Shown piece by piece: positions 54,520 to 63,067 of a DNA stretch of 64,000 nt. The notes below the pieces were generated by a model. The model was not told where the DNA came from. It searched no databases and was given only the letters and a program-made list of their open reading frames with translations. How positions within the stretch are numbered: the first letter of the stretch is position 1; the number at the start of each line of letters is the position of its first letter. Source of the stretch: JAWLAT01 sp041395325 (GTDB lineage: Bacteria > Pseudomonadota > Gammaproteobacteria > Xanthomonadales > SZUA-5); contig JAWLAT010000008.1 in the NCBI GenBank assembly GCA_041395325.1, positions 1 to 64,000 on the forward strand. The letters are read 5' to 3'. The position numbers were made by a program, and so were the translations under genes.

Positions 54520-54620
54520 GGGCGAAATGGCCGTGGCTCAGGTGTACGAGCACGGGTCAGCCGCGGCGCACCGGTTCTGGTGGCCGCTCGGGGCCCGTGC
54601 GGTCGGATTGGGACATCTCA

Positions 54621-56654
54621 TCACTCTGCCCTCACCACAACCGCCATCCCGGTCAGATTGATCGTGATCTGCTCGACGCGGACCGGATAGCCAGTGGGTG
54701 CGGTGGTGCGGAGGCGGGCATAGCCGTAACGCGTCTGACCGCTGCCCGGATCGACAAAGCGGAATCCCAGATGGCCGTCGACGCCAGCGCGCCAGTTGGC
54801 GGTGGCGGCGCTGGTCTGATCGGTGGCGAAGTTGCTGGCCGGGCCCACCACGTTGCCCGCTTGCAGCAAGGCGTACTGGCCGCCGTTGATCACGCCACCG
54901 CCGCTGCCGCCGTTGGGCCAGAAGAAGGCCAGCTGGCCACTGGTCTGGAACAGGTTGAAGTCGAAGGGCGCGTCGTCGCAGCGACAGTCGGCACCATTGT
55001 CCCAACGCACCGCGCTGCCGATGAAACCGCGTCGCACCGACAGGCGCGGATGGAAGCGATCGAGGTTCAGATCTTCGCTGCCATCGCGATGGATCCGGTC
55101 GCGTCGACCGCGCACCAGATAGCCGGTGCCAGTCCGAACCTGGCTCAGGTTCTCGGCGTGGCGGGCGCCGATCAGCAGATCATCGACACCGTCGCCATCC
55201 ACATCGCCTGCGCCAGCCAGACCATCGCCGGCGAAATCAAACTCGTTCTCGCCATCCATGATCCAGCCCGTGGTCGGGTCCAGATCGCCCAGTGACCACT
55301 GCGCCGGGAAACCCTCGCGTCGGCCCAGCACCAGATAGCTGCGGCCGGAAATCAGTTGTCCGCCTGGGGCGGCTTCCGGTGCGCTGATCAGGAAGTCATC
55401 GATGCCATCGGCGTTGACGTCGCCAGCGCCAGCCACCACATAGCCGGCGCGGTCGTCGGCGAACTCGCCCACCATGTTGAAGCCGTTGCTGCCATCGAGA
55501 CTGGCCAGTGACAGCAAGGCTGGAAAGCCGCTGCTGCGCCCGTAAACCACGTAGCTTTCGCCGATGTTGTTCTGGCCGCCGACGTCCCGGTTGAGGGCAG
55601 AAAACAGCAGATCGGCCAGCCCATCGCCGTTGACGTCACCGGCCGCTCCGACTGCGCTGCCCAGCCGATCGCCGGCGGCCAGGCCCTCGATGGTGAATCC
55701 ATTGGACCCGTTCAGCGCGGGCAGCAGGAGCGGTGTCGTGATCGCTGCGCTGCTGCCGAAGACCACGTGCACGCGGCCGGCGTTCTCCATGCCGGGCAAG
55801 TCCGCACTGGAGGCACCGATGATCAGATCGGCCAGACCATCGGCATTGATGTCGCCGGCACGGCCAGAATGCAAGGCAAGCTCCCCGGGCGCACCCGCGA
55901 TGGCAAAGCCATCTGGCCAGCTCAGCGTCGCCAGGCTCAGCGGGGTGATCGGATTGGCCGAGCCGAGGATCAGATAGCTGACGCCTTCGTCATTGAGGCC
56001 CTCGCTGCTGAACAGCACGTCGTCCAGGCCATCGCCGTTGAAGTCGCCCACGAACTGCGCTCGGAAGCCGGTGAACAGACCGCCGATGCCCTCGGCCACC
56101 AGACCGCTGCCGGCACCCAGCTGATCCAGTGCCAGCACCGCCGGAAAGCCGCTGCTGCGACCATAGACGACGAAGGCCCGTCCGACTTCGCCCGCGGCGG
56201 CAGCGCCAACGATCAGATCGTCCAGCCCGTCGCCGTTGAAGTCACCACCGCCATTCACCGCTGTGCCGACGGCGTTCGTGGTGCTGCTCTCCAGCTTGAA
56301 ACCGTTGCTGCCGTCCAGATCAGCGACCGAGGTGACCGCCGGCTGTCCATCGCGCCGACCAAACACCACATAGGCCGCGCCGCTGCCCACGTTGTGCGAG
56401 TAGGCACCGACGATCAGGTCATCGATGCCATCGCCATTGATGTCGCCGGCCGAACCGACCGCATTGCCCAGACGATCATTGTTCAGCGCGCCCTGGACGC
56501 GAAAGCCGTTGCGGCCATCCAGATCACCCAGTGACAACGGCTGCGCCGCTGCGCCGAGGCTGGTCAGCGCGCTGGCCAGCAGCGCGCAGCGCAGGGCCAC
56601 CGGCAGTGGGCGGGATCGAAGGACAGACGGATGACGAAACCGGTGAGCGCTCAT
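54621..56654 (-). CDS. Exported FG-GAP / integrin-alpha-like beta-propeller
   Basis: A 677-residue exported protein with signal peptide to about residue 36. Seven FG-GAP blades are marked by calcium-binding loops: GDINGDGIDD, GDFNGDGLDD (twice), GDINADGLAD, GDVNGDGLAD, GDVNADGIDD and GDVDGDGVDD, each spaced about 62 residues, giving a complete integrin-like propeller. The last 150 residues form a separate beta domain (GFIGSAVRWDNGADC, ANWRAGVDGHLGFRF, YGYARLRT) seen at the ends of other secreted bacterial proteins. Likely surface adhesion or binding. The start at 56654 has AGGA upstream. Confidence 0.9.
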   Translation of the reverse strand: MSAHRFRHPSVLRSRPLPVALRCALLASALTSLGAAAQPLSLGDLDGRNGFRVQGALNNDRLGNAVGSAGDINGDGIDDLIVGAYSHNVGSGAAYVVFGRRDGQPAVTSVADLDGSNGFKLESSTTNAVGTAVNGGGDFNGDGLDDLIVGAAAAGEVGRAFVVYGRSSGFPAVLALDQLGAGSGLVAEGIGGLFTGFRAQFVGDFNGDGLDDVLFSSEGLNDEGVSYLILGSANPITPLSLATLSWPDGFAIAGAPGELALHSGRAGDINADGLADLIIGASSADLPGMENAGRVHVVFGSSAAITTPLLLPALNGSNGFTIEGLAAGDRLGSAVGAAGDVNGDGLADLLFSALNRDVGGQNNIGESYVVYGRSSGFPALLSLASLDGSNGFNMVGEFADDRAGYVVAGAGDVNADGIDDFLISAPEAAPGGQLISGRSYLVLGRREGFPAQWSLGDLDPTTGWIMDGENEFDFAGDGLAGAGDVDGDGVDDLLIGARHAENLSQVRTGTGYLVRGRRDRIHRDGSEDLNLDRFHPRLSVRRGFIGSAVRWDNGADCRCDDAPFDFNLFQTSGQLAFFWPNGGSGGGVINGGQYALLQAGNVVGPASNFATDQTSAATANWRAGVDGHLGFRFVDPGSGQTRYGYARLRTTAPTGYPVRVEQITINLTGMAVVVRAE

Positions 56655-57069
56655 GAGGATTCCTGGGGTCGTTGGGAAGGGCCGCGCACAGCGACGACTG
56701 CCCCCACAAGCGTCGTTCGGGGCCAAACTGGCTCAAGCGATGGTGAGCCCCTGCCGCTCCACCGGCGACCGCCGCTGCAGTCCTGCAGTGGGGAATCAGT
56801 CCAGAAGGCTTGCGCTGCGCCAGCGACGCCGGGTTCTGCTGCAATCACGTCCCGCGTGGTCACCGACCGCCAGTCGCCTGCGCTGGCCGGTGCGCTGGTT
56901 GTCGGCGTTGAGCAGCGGCTGCCGGCGTTCTACGGCTGTCCGTATCGGGAATCTGCAGCTGCCGAGCGCCGACTTCAACGAGCCTGAGCCGAGTGCTGCC
57001 GAAGTCGAGTCGTCGCTCGCTGGGATGACTGGACACCAGGCTCGCAAGCAGCCTGCCTGTGCCGCTGCC
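56655..57069. other. Intergenic region without a supported gene
   Basis: The 415 bases between the FG-GAP gene start and the DUF779 gene end hold no frame with credible protein text in any direction, no clear terminator and no striking repeat. The FG-GAP promoter should be in its left part. Confidence 0.6.
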
Positions 57070-57441
57070 TCAGATCAGCCCCTCTGCCCGCAGCGCTGCG
57101 CACTCCTCATCGCTGAACAGCCGCGAGCGCAGCAGGAAGCGCAGGCCTTCGCCGTTCTCCAGCGAGAACATGCCACCGCGGCCTTCGACCACGTCGATGA
57201 TCAGCTGGGTGTGCTTCCAGTATTCGAACTGCGAGGCACTGATGTAGAAGGGGGCGCCGCCGATCTCACCCAGCTGCACATCGGCGTCGCCGACCAGGAA
57301 CTCGCCCTGCGGAAAGCACATCGGCGAGGAGCCATCGCAACAGCCGCCGGACTGGTGGAACAGCACCGGCCCGTGGCGGGTCTGCAGCCGGGCAATCAAT
57401 GCCACCGTGGCGGGTGTGGCGATGACCTGGCGAGTGTCCAT
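57070..57441 (-). CDS. DUF779 protein, partner of aldehyde dehydrogenase
   Basis: A 123-residue cytoplasmic protein of the DUF779 family: LFHQSGGCCDGSSPMCFP contains three conserved cysteines and YISASQFEYWKHTQLIID follows. The family is almost always encoded next to acetaldehyde-type dehydrogenases, as here, and may hold a metal or act as an accessory. It follows the dehydrogenase after a 177-base gap with an intercistronic hairpin. GGAG precedes the ATG at 57441. Confidence 0.9.
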   Translation of the reverse strand: MDTRQVIATPATVALIARLQTRHGPVLFHQSGGCCDGSSPMCFPQGEFLVGDADVQLGEIGGAPFYISASQFEYWKHTQLIIDVVEGRGGMFSLENGEGLRFLLRSRLFSDEECAALRAEGLI

Positions 57442-57571
57442 CGGACGGTCTCCAGCGGAAGAATGGGCACCCCGCCTGCCTCGCCCGGGGGGGAGGGGCG
57501 GCGAAAGCAGGCGGGGGCCCGTGGTGGGTTCTTCCAGTCCTTGGAAAAAGCCCAACGCTGTTGCCCGGGTG

Positions 57572-57592
57572 TCGCGAGGAGAGTCCTCGCGA
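57572..57592 (-). promoter_or_regulatory. Intercistronic hairpin
   Basis: Perfect nine-base arms TCGCGAGGA / TCCTCGCGA with a three-base loop, 27 bases after the dehydrogenase stop and before the DUF779 gene. No T-run follows, so it may stabilise or attenuate the transcript instead of ending it. Confidence 0.5.
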
Positions 57593-57618
57593 AAGCGCCG
57601 GGCCGGAAGTTGCTCGCT

Positions 57619-59148
57619 CTAGAAGAAGCCCAGCGCCTTCGGCGAGTAGCTGACCAGCAGATTCTTGGTCTGCTGGTAGTGCTCGAGCATCTTCTGGTGG
57701 TTCTCGCGACCGATGCCGGACTGCTTGTAGCCACCGAAGGCGGCGTGGGCCGGATAGGCGTGATAGCAGTTGGTCCAGACGCGACCGGCCTGGATGGCGC
57801 GGCCGAAGCGGTACAGGCGGTTGGCATCGCGGCTCCACACGCCGGCGCCCAGGCCGTAGAGCGTGTCATTGGCGATGGCCAGTGCCTCGGCCTCGTCCTT
57901 GAAGGTGGTCACCGACACCACCGGCCCGAAGATCTCCTCCTGGAAGATGCGCATGCGGTTGTGGCCGCGGAAGACCGTCGGCTGGACGTAGTAGCCGCCG
58001 GCCAGATCACCATCGAGGTGATTGCGCTCGCCGCCGATCAGCACTTCGGCGCCTTCCTGACTCCCGATGTCGATGTAGCTGAGGATCTTCTCCAGCTGCT
58101 CGCTGGAAGCCTGCGCGCCGACCATCGTGTTCGGGTCCAGCGGATTGCCCTGCTTGATCGCGGCCACGCGGGCCAGGACGCGCTCCATGAAGGCGTCGTA
58201 GATCGATTCGTGGATCAGTGCGCGCGAGGGGCAGGTGCAGACTTCACCCTGGTTGAAGGCAAACAGCACGAAACCTTCGACCGCCTTGTCGAGGAAATCG
58301 TCGTCTTCGGCCATCACGTCGGCAAAGAAGATGTTGGGCGACTTGCCACCCAGCTCCAGCGTCACCGGAATCAGGTTCTGGCTGGCGTACTGCATGATCA
58401 GCCGGCCGGTGGTGGTCTCGCCGGTGAAGGCAATCTTGGCGATGCGCGAGCTGGAGGCCAGCGGCTTGCCCGCTTCCAGGCCGAAGCCGTTGACCACATT
58501 GATCACGCCGGCAGGCAGCAGGTCGCCGATCAGTTCCATCAGCACCAGAATGCTGGCCGGTGTCTGTTCGGCCGGCTTGAGCACCACACAGTTGCCAGCA
58601 GCCAGTGCCGGTGCCAGCTTCCACACCGCCATCAGCAGCGGGAAGTTCCAGGGAATGATCTGGCCCACCACGCCCAGCGGTTCGTGGAAGTGGTAGGCGA
58701 TGGTGTCGTGGTCGATCTCGCTGATGCCGCCTTCCTGGGCGCGGATCACCCCGGCGAAGTAGCGGAAATGATCAATCGCCAGCGGCACATCGGCATTGAG
58801 GGTCTCGCGAATTGGCTTGCCGTTGTCCCAGGTCTCGGCATAGGCCAGCCGTTCGGCGTTCTGTTCCATCCGATCGGCGATGCGATTGAGCAGATTGGCC
58901 CGTTCGGTGGCCGAAGTGCGGCCCCAGGCGTCCTTGGCCGCATGGGCGGCGTCCAGCGCGGCCTCGACATCGGCCTTGTCCGAGCGCGGGATCTGGGTGA
59001 AGACCTTGCCGGTGATCGGCGTGATGTTGTCGAAATAGGCGCCGCCGGCCGGGGCAACCCACTGACCGCCGATGAAATTGGCGTAGCGCGGCTTGAACAG
59101 CGAGGCGGGATCGTGGGCTTCGGGCTTGGCGATGCTGACGGCACTCAT
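57619..59148 (-). CDS. NAD-dependent acetaldehyde dehydrogenase (ExaC/AcoD type)
   Basis: A 509-residue soluble enzyme oxidising acetaldehyde and similar aldehydes. Catalytic E265 (VTLELGGKSPN) and C304 (GEVCTCPSR), the NAD site IIPWNFP and the C-terminal AFGGYKQSGIGRE are intact, and the overall form (double cysteine CTC, 509 residues) matches ExaC/AldB/AcoD proteins from ethanol and acetoin catabolism. The start at 59148 has a GAGGAA ribosome site; the upstream in-frame extension is noise. A sigma-54 type promoter lies 46-61 bases upstream, and a sigma-54 activator is encoded divergently. Confidence 0.94.
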   Translation of the reverse strand: MSAVSIAKPEAHDPASLFKPRYANFIGGQWVAPAGGAYFDNITPITGKVFTQIPRSDKADVEAALDAAHAAKDAWGRTSATERANLLNRIADRMEQNAERLAYAETWDNGKPIRETLNADVPLAIDHFRYFAGVIRAQEGGISEIDHDTIAYHFHEPLGVVGQIIPWNFPLLMAVWKLAPALAAGNCVVLKPAEQTPASILVLMELIGDLLPAGVINVVNGFGLEAGKPLASSSRIAKIAFTGETTTGRLIMQYASQNLIPVTLELGGKSPNIFFADVMAEDDDFLDKAVEGFVLFAFNQGEVCTCPSRALIHESIYDAFMERVLARVAAIKQGNPLDPNTMVGAQASSEQLEKILSYIDIGSQEGAEVLIGGERNHLDGDLAGGYYVQPTVFRGHNRMRIFQEEIFGPVVSVTTFKDEAEALAIANDTLYGLGAGVWSRDANRLYRFGRAIQAGRVWTNCYHAYPAHAAFGGYKQSGIGRENHQKMLEHYQQTKNLLVSYSPKALGFF

Positions 59149-59193
59149 GGCGGTTCCTCGTGGACGGGTCGGGTCGAACACGCTCTCCACTAC

Positions 59194-59209
59194 GCACATG
59201 CAGTGCCAA
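59194..59209 (-). promoter_or_regulatory. Sigma-54 (-24/-12) promoter of the aldehyde dehydrogenase gene
   Basis: Reading the reverse strand, TTGGCAC (59209-59203) is followed by TGCATGTGC (59202-59194). The invariant GG and GC are ten bases apart, as needed, and all but one of the core consensus bases agree. RNA would start near 59182, giving a leader of about 34 bases. Confidence 0.75.
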
Positions 59210-59350
59210 GTCCATCAATGCTGCGATGCAGTACGACTTCGATGTCAGCTGACAAGCTTTTCCCAAGCCCACGTGCTGCACCGCCGCAGAAGCCTTCATT
59301 GCAAGCCCACACGGGATGTGGCGAACTGCGCGACAGTGGCATGCAACAGG

Positions 59351-59367
59351 TGTCGCAATTTGCGACA
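59351..59367. promoter_or_regulatory. Perfect dyad, likely enhancer/operator for the AcoR-like activator
   Basis: TGTCGCAATTTGCGACA has eight-base arms about one central base. A related half-site TGCGCGACA lies at 59327-59335. The dyad is some 140 bases upstream of the sigma-54 promoter of the dehydrogenase and ends 11 bases before the activator's own ATG, so it could mediate both activation and autoregulation. Confidence 0.7.
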
Positions 59368-59378
59368 GGGGGATCGGC

Positions 59379-61262
59379 ATGAACCGGGTCAGTGATTTCC
59401 GCTCGCTGCGCCAGCGCTTCTTCGACAGCGGTCGCTTGCCCGCAGGTCAGTTGCCTGACCCGATCCTGCAATCCTGGCTGCGCTGTCGGCAACAGGGTCT
59501 GGACACCGGAGCAGGACCTCCGGAGCCGGTCTCGATGCGCATGTTGCGCGAGCTGCGCGAGCGCAACGAGCGGCTCTGGCGGATGGCCCGGCCCGAGCTC
59601 GACGTGCTCGCTGCCGAGGCTGGTGAGAGCGGCAGCATCGTCGTGCTGACCGACGCCAAGGGCTGGATCCTCGACGCCGAAGGTCATCCCCAGTTCCTCA
59701 GCAAGGCCGGTCGCGTGGCGCTCAAGCCAGGCGCCTGCTGGGAGGAAGCAGCGGTGGGGACCAATGCGATCGGCACCGCGATCGTCGACAACCGCCCGGT
59801 CCAGGTGCTGGGTGGCGAGCACTATCTGGATCCGATGGCCGTGATCAGCTGTTCGGCGGCCCCCATCCACGATCCCTATGGCCAACTGGTCGGCGTGCTC
59901 GACATCAGTGGCGATGCGCGGATCGAGCAGGTCCACACGCTGGCGCTGGCGCGAATGGCCGTGGCCAACATCGAACATCGCTATTTCGAGGAAGGGCTCC
60001 CCGATTGCGAACTGCTGCGCCTGCATCACGACCCGGCGCTGCTGGGCTCGGCGCGGGAGGGCTTGCTGGGTTTCCGCGATGGGCGCCTGGTCGCTGGCAA
60101 TGCGACCGGCCTGCAATTGCTGGGGCTGGACCGGCAGTCACTCGGGCAGGTGCGCTTCGACGCGCTGTTCGAGCAGGGACTGGCGCATCTGCAGCAGACC
60201 GGCCGACTGGCTGATCGCCAGGGTCGTCGGCTGTACGGCCATCGCCACGAGACGCTGCGAACGCGCACCCGACGGGTGGGCACGGCGCCGGCGATCCGGG
60301 TCGACGCGCCGACGCCGGCCGGCCAGTGGCAGCCGCTGTTCGATACCCAGGCCGACCTGGCCCTGCAGCGTGCCCGCCGGGTGCTTGATGCCGAACTGCC
60401 AGTGTTGTTGCTCGGCGAAACCGGCACCGGCAAGGAGGTCTTCGCCCGCGAACTGCACCGCCGCAGCCGTCGTGCCGTGCGGCCGTTCGTGGCGGTCAAT
60501 TGCGCCGCCTTGCCGGAAGGCCTGATCGAGGCCGAACTGTTCGGCTACGAAGAAGGCGCCTTCACCGGCGCGCGCAAACACGGCAGCCCCGGCTTGTTGC
60601 GCCAGGCTGACGGTGGTGTGCTGTTCCTCGATGAGATCGGCGACATGCCTCTGGCGCTGCAGCCACGTCTGCTGCGGGTGCTGCAGGACCGCGAATTGCT
60701 GCCCCTGGGCGGCGGCAAGCCGGTGCGGCTGGATTTCGCGCTGATCTGCGCCACCCATCGGGATCTGCCGGCGGAGATTCAGGCCGGCCGCTTCCGGGCC
60801 GATCTCTACTACCGCATTGCCGATCATTGCGTGTCGATCGCACCGCTGCGCGAGCAAGCCGACCGGGCCGGGCTGATTGCCCAGTTGTGGCAGCAGCTGG
60901 GCCAGTCGCGCCAGCTGAGTCCGGCCGTGATCGCTCGGCTGGTCGACTACGACTGGCCCGGCAATCTGCGCCAGCTGGTCGCCTGCCTGCGCACCCTGGT
61001 CGCCCTGACCGACGATGGCGAGCAGGTGGAGACAACGCAGCTGCCAGGCTACCTGCAGCACGTGGCGACGAGCCTGCCCGCGCCCGATGATCAAACTGCG
61101 CCGGCGTCAGAGGTCGGCAGCGACCTCGCCTCATTGCGCCGCGAGGTGATGCTGGCCACCTTGCGCGAGTGCGAAGGCAATGTCAGCCAGGCCGCACGGC
61201 GACTGGGGATCAGTCGCAGCAGCGTCTACCGGGTGCTGGGACGCCAACCCGGCCTGCGCTGA
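59379..61262 (+). CDS. acoR: Sigma-54-dependent activator of AcoR type
   Basis: A 627-residue enhancer-binding protein. A GAF-type sensor region covers about 60-200 (IVVLTDAKGWILDAEG, CWEEAAVGTNAIGTA, HYLDPMAVISCSAAP). The AAA+ domain has Walker A GETGTGKE (346-353) and the sigma-54 contact loop GAFTGA (393-398), then DEIGDMPLALQPRLLRVLQ. A Fis-type HTH ends the protein (GNVSQAARRLGISRSSVYRV). AcoR proteins respond to acetoin, acetaldehyde or alcohols; the divergent dehydrogenase is the evident target. The start at 59379 was chosen by the ribosome site GGGGGA; the stop codon is inside a terminator hairpin. Confidence 0.93.
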   Translation: MNRVSDFRSLRQRFFDSGRLPAGQLPDPILQSWLRCRQQGLDTGAGPPEPVSMRMLRELRERNERLWRMARPELDVLAAEAGESGSIVVLTDAKGWILDAEGHPQFLSKAGRVALKPGACWEEAAVGTNAIGTAIVDNRPVQVLGGEHYLDPMAVISCSAAPIHDPYGQLVGVLDISGDARIEQVHTLALARMAVANIEHRYFEEGLPDCELLRLHHDPALLGSAREGLLGFRDGRLVAGNATGLQLLGLDRQSLGQVRFDALFEQGLAHLQQTGRLADRQGRRLYGHRHETLRTRTRRVGTAPAIRVDAPTPAGQWQPLFDTQADLALQRARRVLDAELPVLLLGETGTGKEVFARELHRRSRRAVRPFVAVNCAALPEGLIEAELFGYEEGAFTGARKHGSPGLLRQADGGVLFLDEIGDMPLALQPRLLRVLQDRELLPLGGGKPVRLDFALICATHRDLPAEIQAGRFRADLYYRIADHCVSIAPLREQADRAGLIAQLWQQLGQSRQLSPAVIARLVDYDWPGNLRQLVACLRTLVALTDDGEQVETTQLPGYLQHVATSLPAPDDQTAPASEVGSDLASLRREVMLATLRECEGNVSQAARRLGISRSSVYRVLGRQPGLR

Positions 61263-61273
61263 GCGCAGGCCGG
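61249..61273 (+). terminator. Hairpin with the acoR stop codon in its loop
   Basis: Perfect 11-base arms CCGGCCTGCGC / GCGCAGGCCGG enclose only TGA, which is the acoR stop codon (61260-61262). No T-run follows. The convergent gene ends at 61309. Confidence 0.65.
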
Positions 61274-61308
61274 TTGCGAGCGCAGCGCCCTCGCTTGCTC
61301 ACAAGGCT

Positions 61309-62802
61309 CTAATTGGCACCGGCCTCGAAGCCATCGCGGAACAGGAAGCTGCCCGTGAGCACGGCGAAGGCGACGAAGTCATCGCCGGTCATCGTCATGT
61401 TGATCGCATTCGTGCCAACTAGAAAATAGCGCTCGCCACGACGTACACCATCGCGGCACTCGTCCTTCACGCTGGCCGGGCTGGTGCGAATGCTCAGCAA
61501 GCCGCCACCGTTGAAGCCGATGTCCAGCGCGCCGCTGTAGGTGATCCGGCCGAGGAAGCAGGCCGGGGCGACCACATTCGGCAGGATGCCGCCGAAAGTG
61601 ATTCGGTCACTGGTCTCCAGCAGCGTTGGATCGATGCGTTCCAGCGAGATCGTGTAGACGCCGCTCTGGCTGTTGTCGAAGCCGCTGCTGAACTCCAGTT
61701 TGCCGTCGCCGGAGAAACCGGGATCCAGCTGACCGCCGTAGGTCAGCACCGCCAGTCCTGCCAGCTGCGGTCCGGCCCCGGGTTCCACCTGCCCACCGAT
61801 CACAATGCGCCGCGAGGTGTCGCTGATCAGCGGGGGGCGATAGGCCAGGGCATGGATGCGGTCGTCGCGTGGCAGTCCGGCGATGGAGAAATCGACGATC
61901 GAGCGACCCGCCGAAAGGTTGCCGAAGCTGCTGTCCACAGCGCCATTGGCGAGCAGGCGGACCAGCGCCATGTCCTCGTCGAAAGGGCTGGCGATCTTGC
62001 GCGCGGTGCCGCCCAGCAGGATGCGCCCGTCGCTCTGCAACAGCACGCGGCTGGCGGTGCTGCGGTCATAGGCCGCCGAGAAGCTGTCATCGTAGAGCCC
62101 GTCGCCGCCGGCAAAGCTGGTGTCCAGCGCGCCACTGGCCAGCAGCCGTGTCAGGGCCATGCGGGGATTGATCAGCACCGAGTCCAGCTGGCCGGCGACG
62201 AGGATGCGGCCATCGGACTGAATCGCCACGGCCGTCCCGTATTCCTGATTTCGGCCGAAATCCAGCAACACGATGCCACCGCTGCCAAAACTGCTGTCCA
62301 GACCGCTGCCATTGGCCTGCAGGCGCAAAACGAACCACTCGATGCTGGCCGGTATGCCTTCAGGCCCGCCATCGATACCGACCGGCTGCACCGGATAGCG
62401 CGCGCCACTGACCACGATGCGATTGTCAGCTTGTACCGCAGCGGCCAGCGGAACCAGATACTGCCCGGCGGCATCGCGCAGCACCAGGCGGCCTTGAAAG
62501 CTGCCGAAACTGGTGTCGACCTGACCATTGGGCAGCAATCGGGTCGCGCCCAGGCTGAGCCGGTTGTTCTCCGTCTGCACCGATCCAACCAGCACCAGAC
62601 GTTCGTCCGCCTGGGCCACGATCGCATGGCCCCGGTCACCAAAATTCGGTGCCTCATCGAAGGCAATCACCTGTCTGCCGCCAATGCCAAACAGGGGATC
62701 CAGACGGCCGGCCGCCATGGCCGCCGGGCCGGCCAGCAGCGCGTTCAACAGCAGCAGCATCAAACCAAAACGGACCCGGGAGAAATCGGTACGGGAAGTC
62801 AT
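61309..62802 (-). CDS. Exported delta-60 repeat protein with DGFE-type tail
   Basis: A 497-residue exported protein with signal peptide (FGLMLLLLNALLAGPAAMA). Seven delta-60 repeats are marked by LDPLFGIGG, VDTSFGSF, LDSSFGSGG, LDTSFAGGDG, VDSSFGNLS, LDPGFSGDG and LDIGFNGGG, with 'Q-x-D-x-R-I-x-V-x-G' between them; the family forms beta-propeller-like secreted proteins of unknown role. The end is FLFRDGFEAGAN, a variant of the tail on the two sugar-dehydrogenase paralogues. The start at 62802 has AGGAG six bases upstream. Confidence 0.88.
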   Translation of the reverse strand: MTSRTDFSRVRFGLMLLLLNALLAGPAAMAAGRLDPLFGIGGRQVIAFDEAPNFGDRGHAIVAQADERLVLVGSVQTENNRLSLGATRLLPNGQVDTSFGSFQGRLVLRDAAGQYLVPLAAAVQADNRIVVSGARYPVQPVGIDGGPEGIPASIEWFVLRLQANGSGLDSSFGSGGIVLLDFGRNQEYGTAVAIQSDGRILVAGQLDSVLINPRMALTRLLASGALDTSFAGGDGLYDDSFSAAYDRSTASRVLLQSDGRILLGGTARKIASPFDEDMALVRLLANGAVDSSFGNLSAGRSIVDFSIAGLPRDDRIHALAYRPPLISDTSRRIVIGGQVEPGAGPQLAGLAVLTYGGQLDPGFSGDGKLEFSSGFDNSQSGVYTISLERIDPTLLETSDRITFGGILPNVVAPACFLGRITYSGALDIGFNGGGLLSIRTSPASVKDECRDGVRRGERYFLVGTNAINMTMTGDDFVAFAVLTGSFLFRDGFEAGAN

Positions 62803-63067
62803 CACACGCTCCTGGCTGCGGTGGTATTCCTTCCAATATGAGGATGATCTCAAGTAAGCGGCAGGGTCGCCGCGGTCGCCCGCTTGACGGCGGTCAACTG
62901 ATCGCCGTCCGAACGATCCAGGTCGAACTGAGGGCCGAGTTGACCTGCGACGACTGCAAGAATCCGCGAGCCGGCGTTGACGGCTCTCGGTCCAGTGTCA
63001 GCCATGAGGTCGCTTTTTGCGCTGTGCGTCGTAGCATCAGCCGACGGACCGATCGGGGAGAGCCACC

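Noticed and set aside
56653..59382. Forward 909-codon frame opposite DUF779 and the aldehyde dehydrogenase
   Set aside because: Antisense to genes with intact active sites and family-typical lengths.
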